Shown: positions 8,640 through 17,520 of the stretch, piece after piece | Layout: every line of letters starts with the position of its first letter | How positions within the stretch are numbered: the stretch's first letter is position 1 | Assembly: GCA_024236155.1 (NCBI GenBank) | Contig: JACKLA010000001.1 | Coordinates: forward strand, 1,316,367 to 1,380,366 | Reading direction: 5' to 3' | Source: Sphingomonadaceae bacterium | GTDB lineage: Bacteria > Pseudomonadota > Alphaproteobacteria > Sphingomonadales > Sphingomonadaceae | Length of the DNA: 64,000 bases | The notes under the pieces: model-generated | What the model was told of the DNA's origin: nothing | The model's database searches: none | The model's input: only the letters and a program-made list of their open reading frames with translations | Position numbers and translations under genes: made by a program

Positions 8640-9044
8640 TTATTCCTCGGTAAACAGGGGAGACATGTCGATGTAGATCCACAGCCGGTCGAGCCGTCCG
8701 TCTGCCCTCCGGCGCAGATGGCTCGCCACGGGCATGGAGACCTGCTTGTCATCGAGCCGCGTGTAAGTGACGATGCTGCCCTGGAACACGGTATCGCCAT
8801 CGACCACAAGCTGCTGCCGCTCGTGCTTCATGCCCTTGAGAGTCGACCAGAACTGCTCGAAAGTCTGGTGCACGTTATCAAGCCCGGTGATGGGTGGATT
8901 GTTTCCCAGCCGCAGGTCGATGGCCTCACCAAACCAGTTCATCAGTGTTGGCAGGTGAAGCTTGTCGGCATCGTTGAAAAACGCTGCTGCCCAGTCTTCT
9001 GCTTGCGCGGCGGGGCCGGTATCGGTTGCGGCTGTCTCTCCCAT
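8640..9044 (-). CDS. NTF2/SnoaL-like protein
   Basis: A 134-residue protein whose ATG at 9044 follows GAGGAG. The arrangement AEDWAAAFFNDADKLHLPTL, then a beta-rich half ending RLDRLWIYIDMSPLF, fits a SnoaL_2/NTF2-type barrel. It lies 3 bases upstream of the variant SDR and 10 bases downstream of the AtaL-like gene. It is the third SnoaL-type protein in the operon. Function cannot be read from sequence. Confidence 0.72.
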   Translation of the reverse strand: MGETAATDTGPAAQAEDWAAAFFNDADKLHLPTLMNWFGEAIDLRLGNNPPITGLDNVHQTFEQFWSTLKGMKHERQQLVVDGDTVFQGSIVTYTRLDDKQVSMPVASHLRRRADGRLDRLWIYIDMSPLFTEE

Positions 9045-9054
9045 CACCCGCTCC

Positions 9055-9510
9055 TCAAAGCTCGCCGTCGCGGACCATCTGGCGTACCCGGTCGAGCGTC
9101 GCGGCGACCGCGCCGGTGTAGGCACCGCGCATGTTGTCGCCGTGTTCCTGTTCCGCCGGAGTGCCCTCTTCGATGCCGGGGAAAGTGATGCCGAAAGTGA
9201 AGGTCAGCAACAGGCCTGCCTCGGAATCGCTGATCGTATTGGTGATCCACCCGGTTCCGTCGAGCCGGTCGAAATTGACCTGGATCGGTTCGAACAGGGT
9301 GATGAGTTCCTTGTGCTGCGACCCCTTGAAGGTGACTTCCCGGGTGAGTGTGTTTCCGTCCCGCTCCAGCACGTCACATTGCGACATGCCGTTGACGAAG
9401 GGGATCGCGTTTTCGGCCTTCAATTCCAGCCCGCGCCAGACCTGCTCTCGCGTCAGTTGTGGTTCGACACCTGCCGGGTTTACAGGGATTGCGTGGGATA
9501 GGGAGTACAT
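9055..9510 (-). CDS. SRPBCC-fold AtaL-like protein (DUF1857)
   Basis: A 151-residue protein beginning MYSLSHAIPVN. The blocks VNPAGVEPQLTREQVWRGLELKAE and LTREVTFKGSQ match the AtaL-like/DUF1857 group of the START/SRPBCC ligand-binding fold. Such proteins bind hydrophobic or aromatic ligands and occur in fungal and bacterial secondary and catabolic clusters. The start at 9510 has AGAGG upstream. Here it may bind or isomerise a pathway intermediate; no catalytic assignment is possible. Confidence 0.75.
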   Translation of the reverse strand: MYSLSHAIPVNPAGVEPQLTREQVWRGLELKAENAIPFVNGMSQCDVLERDGNTLTREVTFKGSQHKELITLFEPIQVNFDRLDGTGWITNTISDSEAGLLLTFTFGITFPGIEEGTPAEQEHGDNMRGAYTGAVAATLDRVRQMVRDGEL

Positions 9511-9526
9511 GAAAAACCTCTCGTTC

Positions 9527-10294
9527 TCAGATGGATAGATAGCCGCCGTCGACTGCAACAGCGGCGCCGTTAATGAATGATGCGGCATCGGACAACAGCC
9601 ATGCAACCGCCTCGCCCACCTCGCTCGGTTTCCCGAAGCGGCCGATCGGATGACGCGCGCGCAGCTGGTCGAACATCGCGGTGAAAGACGGATCGGACGA
9701 CAGGCGCGAAATCATCGGGGTTTCGATGATGCCGGGCAGCACGGCATTCACCCTGACGCCCTGTGCTGCGTAGTCAGCGCCAGCCGCGCGTGTCAGCCCG
9801 ATAACGCCGTGCTTCGCGGCGATATATTCCGATGCCCCGGGGATTGCGACCTGACCGAGAGAGGACGCGGTGTTCACGATCGACCCACCTCCGGACGCCA
9901 GCATGGCGGGCACCTGATGCTTGATGCACAGGAAAACGGCCGTCAGGTCGATGCGCAGCGCATGCTCCCACTCTTCGAGCGAAAGCTCGGCCACCGGCTT
10001 GTTGCGCTGCTCGACCCCGGCATTGTTGAAGGCTCCGTCCAACCGTCCGAAATGGTCGACCGCGCTTTTGACCAGTGCGGCGATAGAGGCCTCACTTGCG
10101 AGGTCGGCAGGCACAAAAATCGCCTCGCCCCCGTCGGCCAGGACGGCATCGCGCGCAGCGGTGCCGCTATCCTCGCTGATGTCGGACAGGACGACCTTCG
10201 CACCTGCCGCAGCGAGCACCCTGCTTGCGTCGTGACCGATGCCCCCCCCGGCACCGGTCACGATCACAACCTTGTCTGACAGCGGACCTGACAT
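9527..10294 (-). CDS. SDR-family oxidoreductase
   Basis: A 255-residue classical SDR with TGAGGGIG near the N-terminus, FNNAGVEQ, catalytic Ser in NTASSLGQ, the YIAAK catalytic pair and the C-terminal FINGAAVAVDGGYLS. It should oxidise or reduce a hydroxyl/keto group with NAD(P). The ATG at 10294 lies 2 bases after the stop of the receptor gene. Unlike the second SDR of the operon, all catalytic residues are intact. It could be a dihydrodiol or hydroxysteroid-type dehydrogenase; substrate unknown. Confidence 0.85.
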   Translation of the reverse strand: MSGPLSDKVVIVTGAGGGIGHDASRVLAAAGAKVVLSDISEDSGTAARDAVLADGGEAIFVPADLASEASIAALVKSAVDHFGRLDGAFNNAGVEQRNKPVAELSLEEWEHALRIDLTAVFLCIKHQVPAMLASGGGSIVNTASSLGQVAIPGASEYIAAKHGVIGLTRAAGADYAAQGVRVNAVLPGIIETPMISRLSSDPSFTAMFDQLRARHPIGRFGKPSEVGEAVAWLLSDAASFINGAAVAVDGGYLSI

Positions 10295-10296
10295 CT

Positions 10297-12504
10297 TCAG
10301 AACTCTACGCCAAAGCGCAGGCCGTAGGTCCGTGGTTCGGACAGATAGGCGGTTGCTGGCCCCGGGATGCCGGCTGCCGCCGTGGCAGCGATGACCGCTT
10401 CGTTGGTCAGGTTCTTGCCCCAGACGCCGATATCCCATCCGTCATCGTCGAAATAGGTCAGCGAGGCGTTGACCTTCGCATAGGGTGCCTGCCGGGTGCC
10501 CGGATTATGGATGAAGTCGGCAAACCACTCGCTTTCGTATCGGGCGTCGACCGATGCCCGGACGTAGTTCGATCCGAACAGGAAGTCCTGTGAAATCCCC
10601 CCGGCAATGGTCCAGTCTGCGGCGTAAGGCCCGGCGAGGCCGTTGTAGTTGTCACCCGCCGGCGTGATGAAGTCCTTGTTGCGCGCATGGACGTAGCTCA
10701 CCGAAAGGTTGAGCGAGGTTTCCGTGGTCGGCTTGTAGAGGATGTCGAGCTGGTTACCGGGGATGGTGACCTTGCCCGCGTTGAATATCTCGTTGAACAG
10801 CTTGCTGGCATCATACGCCTGGATCGCGAGATCGTTATAGACGTAGTAGAAGGCCTCGTTGTTGATCTGCAGCGTATCGTCGAGGAAACGTGCCTTGAAG
10901 CCGCCCGAGATACCCTTCATCTTGCCCGTCTTCACGAGGTTGCTGCGGCCGGGAAGATCCTCGATTTCGTTGAAGGTGCCCGGCTGATAGCCCGTCTGGT
11001 AGGTTGCGTAGAACATTACCGTCGGGGCGACATCGTATTCGACGCCCACCTTGTAGTCGAACCGCTTGAAGGTGTGGTCGAAAGTGTAAGGCATGTTCTG
11101 CGGCGCTTCCAGAGAAATGCCGTTCGCTTTCTTGTCGTCGACGCCATAACGCCCGCCGACGGTGATGCGCAGATCGTCGGTTACACTATACGTCGCCTGT
11201 CCGAAGACTGCCGCGCCTTTCAGCACGTTCCGCTGCACATTCGACGAATAGAACGGCAGGCCGAAGACCCCGCCGAGAGGCAGGTTGGGATCGCTCGGGC
11301 CGAGGGTTGTGCCGACGATGCCGAGGCCGCTGATCCGGTTGCGGTAGGTGAAAAGCCCGGCCAGCCATTTCAGCTTGTCCGTATCGCCCGAGATACGCAG
11401 TTCGTTGCTGAGCATGCGATACTTGTCGAGCTTGTAGGCCGGCAGGACGCCGAGCCAGTACACTTCGGTTTCCGCATCCAGGAAGACGTAACCGGTGATG
11501 TTGGTAAGCGACACAGTGTCCGACAGATCGGCATCGATCTGTGTTCCGACCGCGTAGTTGTTGTAATTCTGCGTTGACGGGGTCGGCTGGCCGAACGGCG
11601 CGGTCGAAGCGAGCGCGCCGGGGCGCAGGTCATCCCATGGGCGGTCCCTGAGGAATGCATCCTCTTCAAATGCAAAACCCGTCAGATTGCCTGCATTGTC
11701 GTACAACGCACGCGAGCCCTTGTTGACCAGGTTCGACGTGTTGCCGTGCTTGTTGGTCGTGTAAGCCCAAGTGTACAAGCTGAACGAGGAACTGGGTTCG
11801 TACAACAGGCCGAAGCGGACGGCGATGTCGTCTTTTGAATCGGAACCGGTTTCCATGAAGCCATCGCGATATGTGTAGTCGGCGCCAAGGCGGATGGCGA
11901 TCTGGTCGGAAAGCGCTGCATTGGCGACAACAGTGCCATGGATGAGGTCGTAATTGCCGACTTCCAGCTTGGCGAAACCGCTGTCAGTGAATTCGGGGCG
12001 GCGGAAGCCGACATTTACCGTGCCGCCGATGGCGCTACGCCCGTACAGGGTGCCCTGCGGACCGGGCAGCACTTCGAAGCTGGCAATGTCGAACAACGGA
12101 ACACTCGTGCCTTCGCGCGGAATGTTCACGCCATTGAAGTTGAACGATACCGAAGGTTCGACATTCGCAAAGTCGAGATTGGAGCCAATGCCGCGCAGGA
12201 AGACCTGCGTGGTATTGCCTTCCTGGTGGAAGCGGGCGCCGGGCACCAGTTCTTGTGCGGCAGCGAGGTTGTACACCCCGCTTGAGACCAGTTGCTCGCC
12301 ACTGACTGCTGTAACTGCAGCGGGGGTTTTCTGCAGGTTTTCGCTACGTTTTTGTGCCGTGACGATGATCTCGCCAATGCCGGACTGAGGGCTCGCCGCC
12401 TCAGTTCCCTGATCTGCCTCGTTTTCCTGCGCCATTGCTGCGCCAGGCGCAGCAAGAGCTATCAGGCTTGCGGAAATGCGAAAGCGTCGCGCCGTCCAAG
12501 TCAT
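10297..12504 (-). CDS. TonB-dependent outer membrane receptor
   Basis: A 735-residue receptor. A signal peptide ends at about residue 25 (AMA/Q), a TonB box-like GEIIVTAQKR follows at 44-53, then the plug domain (TPAAVTAVSGEQL) and a 22-strand barrel ending in the terminal aromatic GLRFGVEF. It is of the sphingomonad type with IIVTAQKR, often linked to uptake of aromatic or other poorly permeable substrates. As the first gene of the operon it probably imports the compound that the downstream enzymes degrade. A Shine-Dalgarno GGGAGG precedes the ATG. Confidence 0.92.
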   Translation of the reverse strand: MTWTARRFRISASLIALAAPGAAMAQENEADQGTEAASPQSGIGEIIVTAQKRSENLQKTPAAVTAVSGEQLVSSGVYNLAAAQELVPGARFHQEGNTTQVFLRGIGSNLDFANVEPSVSFNFNGVNIPREGTSVPLFDIASFEVLPGPQGTLYGRSAIGGTVNVGFRRPEFTDSGFAKLEVGNYDLIHGTVVANAALSDQIAIRLGADYTYRDGFMETGSDSKDDIAVRFGLLYEPSSSFSLYTWAYTTNKHGNTSNLVNKGSRALYDNAGNLTGFAFEEDAFLRDRPWDDLRPGALASTAPFGQPTPSTQNYNNYAVGTQIDADLSDTVSLTNITGYVFLDAETEVYWLGVLPAYKLDKYRMLSNELRISGDTDKLKWLAGLFTYRNRISGLGIVGTTLGPSDPNLPLGGVFGLPFYSSNVQRNVLKGAAVFGQATYSVTDDLRITVGGRYGVDDKKANGISLEAPQNMPYTFDHTFKRFDYKVGVEYDVAPTVMFYATYQTGYQPGTFNEIEDLPGRSNLVKTGKMKGISGGFKARFLDDTLQINNEAFYYVYNDLAIQAYDASKLFNEIFNAGKVTIPGNQLDILYKPTTETSLNLSVSYVHARNKDFITPAGDNYNGLAGPYAADWTIAGGISQDFLFGSNYVRASVDARYESEWFADFIHNPGTRQAPYAKVNASLTYFDDDGWDIGVWGKNLTNEAVIAATAAAGIPGPATAYLSEPRTYGLRFGVEF

Positions 12505-12837
12505 CCCAACCTCCCATTTGCGCAGGTTATTTGCCCTGCATGCTAGTAGGAGAGGTGGTTACGCCGGATTGCGGCATCGGTCAACATTTCTGGATACACT
12601 TTTTTTAGAGAATCCACCTCGGCGCGGGATACAAAGCTGTAAAATAACGCTAATATGTGGGATATCTATCGAGGCAATCCTAAAGTGGACACATAAATGA
12701 TTTCCCATGTGCGGCGCCTGTGTCTATGTCGGTCGGGCCTTTTGGTGCGGTTCTGCTGGTTTGCATGCTACTAATGCAATCGATTCGCATCACGGGAGAG
12801 GCCTGCGCCGAAGGCGGGCAAGAGGAGTTTGTGAGAA
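12505..12837. other. Divergent intergenic region between the receptor operon and wrbA
   Basis: This stretch of 333 bases holds no convincing gene. The part from about 12580 to 12700 is clearly more AT-rich than its surroundings and must carry the promoter of the long minus-strand operon and probably a GntR operator. I could not pick out a convincing palindrome. The end nearest wrbA has AGAGGAG about 11 bases before its ATG. Confidence 0.5.
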
Positions 12838-13440
12838 ATGGCAAAGGTTCTGGTGCTTTACTATTCGTCCTATGGTCACACTTCGGCCATGGCGGAGGCG
12901 GTTGCCGAGGGTGTCCGATCGGAATCGGCGGATGTGACGATTTTCCGTGTCCCGGAAACAGCACCGGCCGAGGTGGCGCAGGCTGCGGGATTCGCCCCGA
13001 ATGATGCGCATGCAGTTATCGGCGACGCTTCGGTATTGGCGGATTATGATGCCATCGTAGTCGGCAGCCCGACGCGCTATGGCCGCATGACGAGCCAGAT
13101 GGCAGCCTTCTGGGATACGACGGGTGGCTTGTGGCAGCGCGGGGCGCTGGTCGGGAAAGTCGGGGCCGTGTTCACCTCAACCGCGACGCAGCATGGCGGC
13201 CAGGAAACCACCCAGTTCTCGATGATTACAAATCTGCTCCATATGGGCATGACGATTGTCGGGCTGGACTATGGTTTCCAGGGCCAGATGAGCCTTGACG
13301 GGGTGCATGGCGGCTCGCCCTATGGCGCAAGCACGATTGCCGCACCCGACGGATCGCGTCAGCCGTCCGATATCGACCTGGATGGCGCGCGATACCTCGG
13401 CGCCAGGGTGGCGAGGCTGGCGGGCAAACTCGCCAGCTGA
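12838..13440 (+). CDS. wrbA: NAD(P)H:quinone oxidoreductase, WrbA type
   Basis: A 200-residue flavodoxin-fold protein. The FMN phosphate loop YYSSYGHT occupies residues 8-15, SPTRYGRMTSQMAAFWD and STATQHGGQETT are signature WrbA blocks. WrbA reduces quinones by two electrons to hydroquinones, limiting redox cycling. It is divergent from the meta-cleavage operon, and a quinone reductase would be a sensible companion for catechol metabolism, though this link is inference. The length is normal for the family. Confidence 0.93.
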   Translation: MAKVLVLYYSSYGHTSAMAEAVAEGVRSESADVTIFRVPETAPAEVAQAAGFAPNDAHAVIGDASVLADYDAIVVGSPTRYGRMTSQMAAFWDTTGGLWQRGALVGKVGAVFTSTATQHGGQETTQFSMITNLLHMGMTIVGLDYGFQGQMSLDGVHGGSPYGASTIAAPDGSRQPSDIDLDGARYLGARVARLAGKLAS

Positions 13441-13501
13441 GATAGTCGGACGGCTCTCGGATAGCCGTATGGTGTCAGGCGGCAACTGCCGGGGCTGACG
13501 A

Positions 13502-14512
13502 TCAGGCCTGCACAACCTTCTGGTCGATCGTGCCGAAGATCGAATGTCCGTCCTTGTCGCGCATCTCGATCCTTACCGTGTCGCCGGGCGCCATGAAGCG
13601 GGTCTCCGGCTTGCCGTCATAGATCGTCTCGATCATGCGGATCTCGGCGATACAGCTGTAACCGAGACCGCCTTCGCTGACCGGCTTGCCGGGGCCACCA
13701 TCGGCATCCTGGTTGGAGATCGTGCCTGACCCGATGATCGCGCCGGCACCAAGATTGCGGGTCTTTGCAGCATGGGCGACGAGATCGGCGAGGCTGAAGG
13801 TCGCGTCGACCCCGGCATTCGCACGGCCGAACGGCGCGCCATTGTAGTCCACCATCAGCGGCAAATGGATCACATTGCCCTGCCATGCCTCGCCCAGTTC
13901 ATCGGGCGTGACACAGACGGGCGAGAACGCAGTTGCCGGCTTCGACTGGAAGAAGCCAAAACCCTTGGCGAGTTCCCCCGGAATGAGGCCTCGCAGGGAT
14001 ACGTCGTTGACCAGCATCAACAGCTTGATGTGGCTCGCCGCGTCCTCCGCCGAGATGCCCATGGGCACATCGTCGGTGATGCAGGCGATTTCGCCTTCCA
14101 TGTCGCAGCCCCATGCCGTGTCTTTCAGCGGGATATCACCGCGCGGGGGCAGGAAATCGTCGCTCCCGCCCTGATACATCAGCGGATCGTGGTAGAAGCT
14201 CTCGGGCACCTCGGCGCCGCGCGCTTTCCGCACCAGTTCGACGTGGTTGATATAGGCCGAGCCGTCGGCCCACTGATAGGCGCGAGGGAGCGGCGAATGC
14301 GCTTCGCGTTCATGGAACCGTTCGCACGGTACCGTCTGATGCTCGACATCGGTGTAGAGCGCCTGCAGCCTCGGGGCGACATTGTCCCAGTCGTCGAGCG
14401 CGGCCTGCAGCGTCGGCGCGATATTGCCCGCCGCGCAGTAACGGGTGATGTCTTTCGACACGACCACCAGTTTCCCGTCGCGGGTTCCATCGTTGAGTGT
14501 GGCGAGTTTCAT
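13502..14512 (-). CDS. Fumarylacetoacetase-like hydrolase (FAH family)
   Basis: A 336-residue FAH-domain protein. GCDMEGEIACITDDVPMG carries the paired acidic ligands, and LGAGAIIGSGTISNQD is the conserved glycine-rich block. It overlaps the maleylacetoacetate isomerase gene by 4 bases, so the pair probably carries out the last steps of homogentisate (tyrosine/phenylalanine) breakdown to fumarate and acetoacetate. No homogentisate dioxygenase gene is present in the window. It is distinct in length and sequence from the other FAH-family protein at 5741-6640. Confidence 0.85.
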   Translation of the reverse strand: MKLATLNDGTRDGKLVVVSKDITRYCAAGNIAPTLQAALDDWDNVAPRLQALYTDVEHQTVPCERFHEREAHSPLPRAYQWADGSAYINHVELVRKARGAEVPESFYHDPLMYQGGSDDFLPPRGDIPLKDTAWGCDMEGEIACITDDVPMGISAEDAASHIKLLMLVNDVSLRGLIPGELAKGFGFFQSKPATAFSPVCVTPDELGEAWQGNVIHLPLMVDYNGAPFGRANAGVDATFSLADLVAHAAKTRNLGAGAIIGSGTISNQDADGGPGKPVSEGGLGYSCIAEIRMIETIYDGKPETRFMAPGDTVRIEMRDKDGHSIFGTIDQKVVQA

Positions 14513-15153
14513 CCTTTGTACTCCGGGCTTTCTGGCTGGTTGTCGGGATAGGCGCGCTGGAATTCGGGCAGGGCAAGGCAGGCCGCCTCGATCCGCGTGA
14601 TATGCGGCATGGCCGAAAAGTCGAATTCGAAGCGACGGGCATTATAGACCTGCGGCAACAGCACGACCTCGAAGAAGCCGGGTGCGTCGAACAGGAAATC
14701 GCCTGTGCCAAGCTGCGCCAGCCGCTTTTCCAGCGGCTCGAGCGTGCGCGCCAGCCAGTGGCGGTACCAGCTGTCGATTTCATCCTTCGACTTGTCGTAC
14801 TCGCTGGCGAGATATTTGAGCACGGGCAGGTTGAGCGGGGCATGCAGCTCGGTCGCGATGGCATAAGCCAGTTCGCGCGCGACATAACGCTGTTCGATAT
14901 CGACTGGCAGGAGGGCATGATCGGGATAGGCTTCGTCGAGCCACTCGATCATCGCCATCGACTGGACCCTGTCCTTGCCGCCCGCTTCCAGCATCGGAAC
15001 CGAACCGAAGGGGTTGCGGCTGGTATAGGCTTCGCCCTTCTGCTCGGTCTCGAGCAGGTTCACGAAGACATTTTCGTAAGGCAGCTGTTTCAGCTCAAGC
15101 GCGATACGCAGCCGGTAACTCGTTGAACTGCGGTAATATCCGTAGAGTTTCAT
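14509..15153 (-). CDS. maiA: Maleylacetoacetate isomerase (zeta-class GST)
   Basis: A 214-residue glutathione-transferase-fold protein. The N-terminal motif SSTSYRLRIAL is the zeta-class signature, with the first serines activating glutathione. It isomerises maleylacetoacetate (or maleylpyruvate) to the fumaryl form. It sits upstream of and overlaps the fumarylacetoacetase-like gene, the usual pairing. Two tandem ATG codons begin the frame; the second (15153) gives MKLYGYYRSS. Maleylpyruvate isomerase is the main alternative. Confidence 0.9.
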   Translation of the reverse strand: MKLYGYYRSSTSYRLRIALELKQLPYENVFVNLLETEQKGEAYTSRNPFGSVPMLEAGGKDRVQSMAMIEWLDEAYPDHALLPVDIEQRYVARELAYAIATELHAPLNLPVLKYLASEYDKSKDEIDSWYRHWLARTLEPLEKRLAQLGTGDFLFDAPGFFEVVLLPQVYNARRFEFDFSAMPHITRIEAACLALPEFQRAYPDNQPESPEYKG

Positions 15154-15309
15154 CATCGTGGATAGCGCCCTTGGTGCGCCAAGTGGAACACTGTCCAAAG
15201 GCAAGAAAACTTCCCCGCCGCAGGGCCGGGCAAAAGTGCCGGAATCGAGGGGGCTGCCACAATCATCCGGTCACCTTGCCATAGCCTTCGCATGTAGGAC
15301 AGCGACGCA

Positions 15310-16509
15310 TCAGAATGCCGAGATCCCCGTAATCGCGCGGCCCAGGATCAGGGCATGTACATCATGCGTGCCCTCATAGGTGTTGACCGTTTCGAGGTTC
15401 ACCATGTGGCGGATGACCTGGTATTCGCCGCTAATGCCGTTGCCGCCATGCATGTCGCGCGCATGGCGGGCAATTTCGAGCGCCTTGCCGACATTGTTGC
15501 GCTTCACCACCGAGATCATGTCCGGCGCGAAGCGGCCTTCATCCATCAGGCGACCGACGCGCAGCGAGCCCTGGAGGCCAAGCGAAATTTCGGTCAGCAT
15601 ATTGGCCAGCTTGAGCTGGTAAATCTGCTTGCTGGCGAGCGGCACGCCGAACTGGTGCCGGTCGAGGCCATATTGCCGCGCGGCATGCATGCAGAACTCC
15701 GCCGCTCCCATCGCGCCCCAGCTGATGCCGTATCGCGCGCGGTTGAGACAGCCGAACGGGCCTTTCAGTCCCTGCACATCGGGCAGCAGCGCGTCGGCAC
15801 CCACCTTGACCTCGTCCATCACGATCATGCCGGTGGTCGAGGCGCGCAGGCTCAGCTTGCCTTCGATCTTGGGGGCGGAGAGCCCCTCCATCCCCTTTTC
15901 GAGGATGAAACCGCGAATGCTGCCGCCGTGCTCTTCGCTCTTGGCCCAGACGACAAAGACATCGGCGAAGGGCGCGTTGGAAATCCACGTCTTGGAGCCG
16001 GAGATAACGTAACCGTCGCCATTTTTCCGCGCGACAGTCTTCATGCCGGCGGGATCGGAACCGGCATCGGGTTCGGTCAGGCCGAAACAGCCGATGAGCT
16101 GGCCCGAAGCGAGGCCGGGGAGATATTTGCGCTTCTGCTCTTCCGAGCCATAGGCCTGGATCGGATACATCACGAGGCTGGACTGGACCGAGGCCATCGA
16201 GCGATAGCCGCTGTCGACGCGTTCGATTTCGCGCGCGACGAGGCCATAGGCGACGTAGCTGGCGCCCGCGCCACCATATTCCTCCGGTACGGTGACGCCG
16301 AGCAAGCCGGCCTGCCCCATCAGGGGGAACAGTTCCGGGGCATCGATTTCACTGGCAAAGGCATCGATCACGCGGGGCTGCAATTCGCCCTGCGCGAAAC
16401 CATGCGCCGCGTCGCGGATCATCCGCTCTTCTTCGGTCAGCTGCGATTCGAGATCGAACGGGTCTTCCCAGTTAAACGGCACCATCGCGTTTCCATGCTC
16501 AGATGGCAT
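15310..16509 (-). CDS. gcdH: Glutaryl-CoA dehydrogenase-type acyl-CoA dehydrogenase
   Basis: A 399-residue FAD acyl-CoA dehydrogenase. CFGLTEPDAGSDP is the flavin-binding block, and the C-terminal YEGTHDVHALILGRAITG carries the catalytic glutamate in the form characteristic of glutaryl-CoA dehydrogenase. It converts glutaryl-CoA to crotonyl-CoA in lysine, tryptophan and aromatic catabolism. A start at the internal Met9 (16485) is possible. It lies 74 bases downstream of the lasso B2-like gene, with no evident functional relation. Confidence 0.88.
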   Translation of the reverse strand: MPSEHGNAMVPFNWEDPFDLESQLTEEERMIRDAAHGFAQGELQPRVIDAFASEIDAPELFPLMGQAGLLGVTVPEEYGGAGASYVAYGLVAREIERVDSGYRSMASVQSSLVMYPIQAYGSEEQKRKYLPGLASGQLIGCFGLTEPDAGSDPAGMKTVARKNGDGYVISGSKTWISNAPFADVFVVWAKSEEHGGSIRGFILEKGMEGLSAPKIEGKLSLRASTTGMIVMDEVKVGADALLPDVQGLKGPFGCLNRARYGISWGAMGAAEFCMHAARQYGLDRHQFGVPLASKQIYQLKLANMLTEISLGLQGSLRVGRLMDEGRFAPDMISVVKRNNVGKALEIARHARDMHGGNGISGEYQVIRHMVNLETVNTYEGTHDVHALILGRAITGISAF

Positions 16510-16583
16510 TGGTTACTCCTGAAACTAGTTTGATAGCCCCATGCCGATTTGCGCAGGTGAGGGCAACCATCGTCATCATCGAA

Positions 16584-17057
16584 TCACACCGCCTGGCGGG
16601 TGAAAGTCACATAATCCTGTTCTTCGCAATGCCCGGTCACCCATGTGCGTCCGGCCTTGAGCCAGGCGTGGAATTCCCGGTTCTCTTCGGCAGCGCGCTT
16701 GGTGCCAATGTAGAGTTGCGTTGCGACGCCGCGCCGCCGGAGCATCCAGCGCGCGGCCAGCGCCTGCGGCAGGCACACCAGCGAAACCGGCGCGTTGCGC
16801 ACCGCACGACCGATCGAACGCGCAACCAGCCGCACCGCATCGCGCTCGGTTTCAGAGAGTATCGGGGGATCGCCCCTGGCTTCCACACCATCGGCAATCT
16901 GGTTGCGCCAGTGCCTTAGCGGAACCATTGCCACCAGCAGGCGCGCCCAGATCACACAGGCAGTTGCCTCGAAAAAGCCAATCCATTCGGCGGCTGGCAT
17001 GGCAGACATGGTGCGCAGCTTGGGCATTGTGCCGTGAGCGTAATGCAGCCGGCGCAC
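16584..17057 (-). CDS. Lasso peptide leader peptidase, B2-type (transglutaminase-like)
   Basis: A protein of up to 157 residues matching the lasso peptide B2 protease family (McjB C-terminal domain, Transglut_core3). After a hydrophobic N-terminal part comes VCLPQALAARWMLRRRG with the catalytic Cys95, then YIGTKR and FHAWLKAG with catalytic His130, then WVTG. The third, acidic member of the triad is not obvious. This enzyme would remove the leader after Thr at -2 when B1 presents the precursor. It stands alone between a receiver gene and gcdH, about 15 kb from the lasso locus at 31.6-39.3 kb, which lacks any B2. The GTG start is uncertain; ATGs at 17027 and 17009 are alternatives. Confidence 0.85.
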   Translation of the reverse strand: MRRLHYAHGTMPKLRTMSAMPAAEWIGFFEATACVIWARLLVAMVPLRHWRNQIADGVEARGDPPILSETERDAVRLVARSIGRAVRNAPVSLVCLPQALAARWMLRRRGVATQLYIGTKRAAEENREFHAWLKAGRTWVTGHCEEQDYVTFTRQAV

Positions 17058-17081
17058 CGACGCCAGCAGGATAGAAGGAAT

Positions 17082-17447
17082 TCAGGCCGGAATACGGTGA
17101 TCCAGCGCCTCATGCACTCTGGCGATCAGGTCGCCCGGAGGACAAGGCTTGGCGCAGGCAAGGGCGCGCGGGAAGCGATCGCGCATTTCTTCGACCGAGT
17201 AGTCTCCCGAGTGGAAAATGATGGGGATGTCGTCGGCAATCAGGCGTTCGGCCAGCCGGTAGGATTGCCCATCTTCCAGATTAACGTCGAGGATCGCGAC
17301 ATCGGGTTTGTCTTTCTGCGCGGCCAGCAGGGCCGACGAAATATCGCGGTGAGGGCCTTCGACCGAATATCCTGCTTCGGCTATCGTCTCGCACAAATCG
17401 AACGCAACGATGAAGTCGTCTTCCGCGACAAGAACCTTCTGAGCCAT
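17082..17447 (-). CDS. Single-domain response regulator (CheY-like receiver)
   Basis: A 121-residue stand-alone receiver domain. The acidic pair is in VLVAEDDFIV and the phospho-acceptor Asp in VAILDVNLEDGQ. No output domain follows. It ends 24 bases before the B2-like gene on the same strand, so the two may be co-transcribed, though nothing else ties them together. Such receivers act as phosphate relays or sinks; the cognate kinase is not in the window. Tandem ATGs at 17450 and 17447. Confidence 0.88.
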   Translation of the reverse strand: MAQKVLVAEDDFIVAFDLCETIAEAGYSVEGPHRDISSALLAAQKDKPDVAILDVNLEDGQSYRLAERLIADDIPIIFHSGDYSVEEMRDRFPRALACAKPCPPGDLIARVHEALDHRIPA

Positions 17448-17520
17448 CATCCCGCTTCTCCATTCCCGCGCCGTGCCCCACCGGATCAATCACCGATGTC
17501 GGGAAGAGTTCCCAGCGCGT

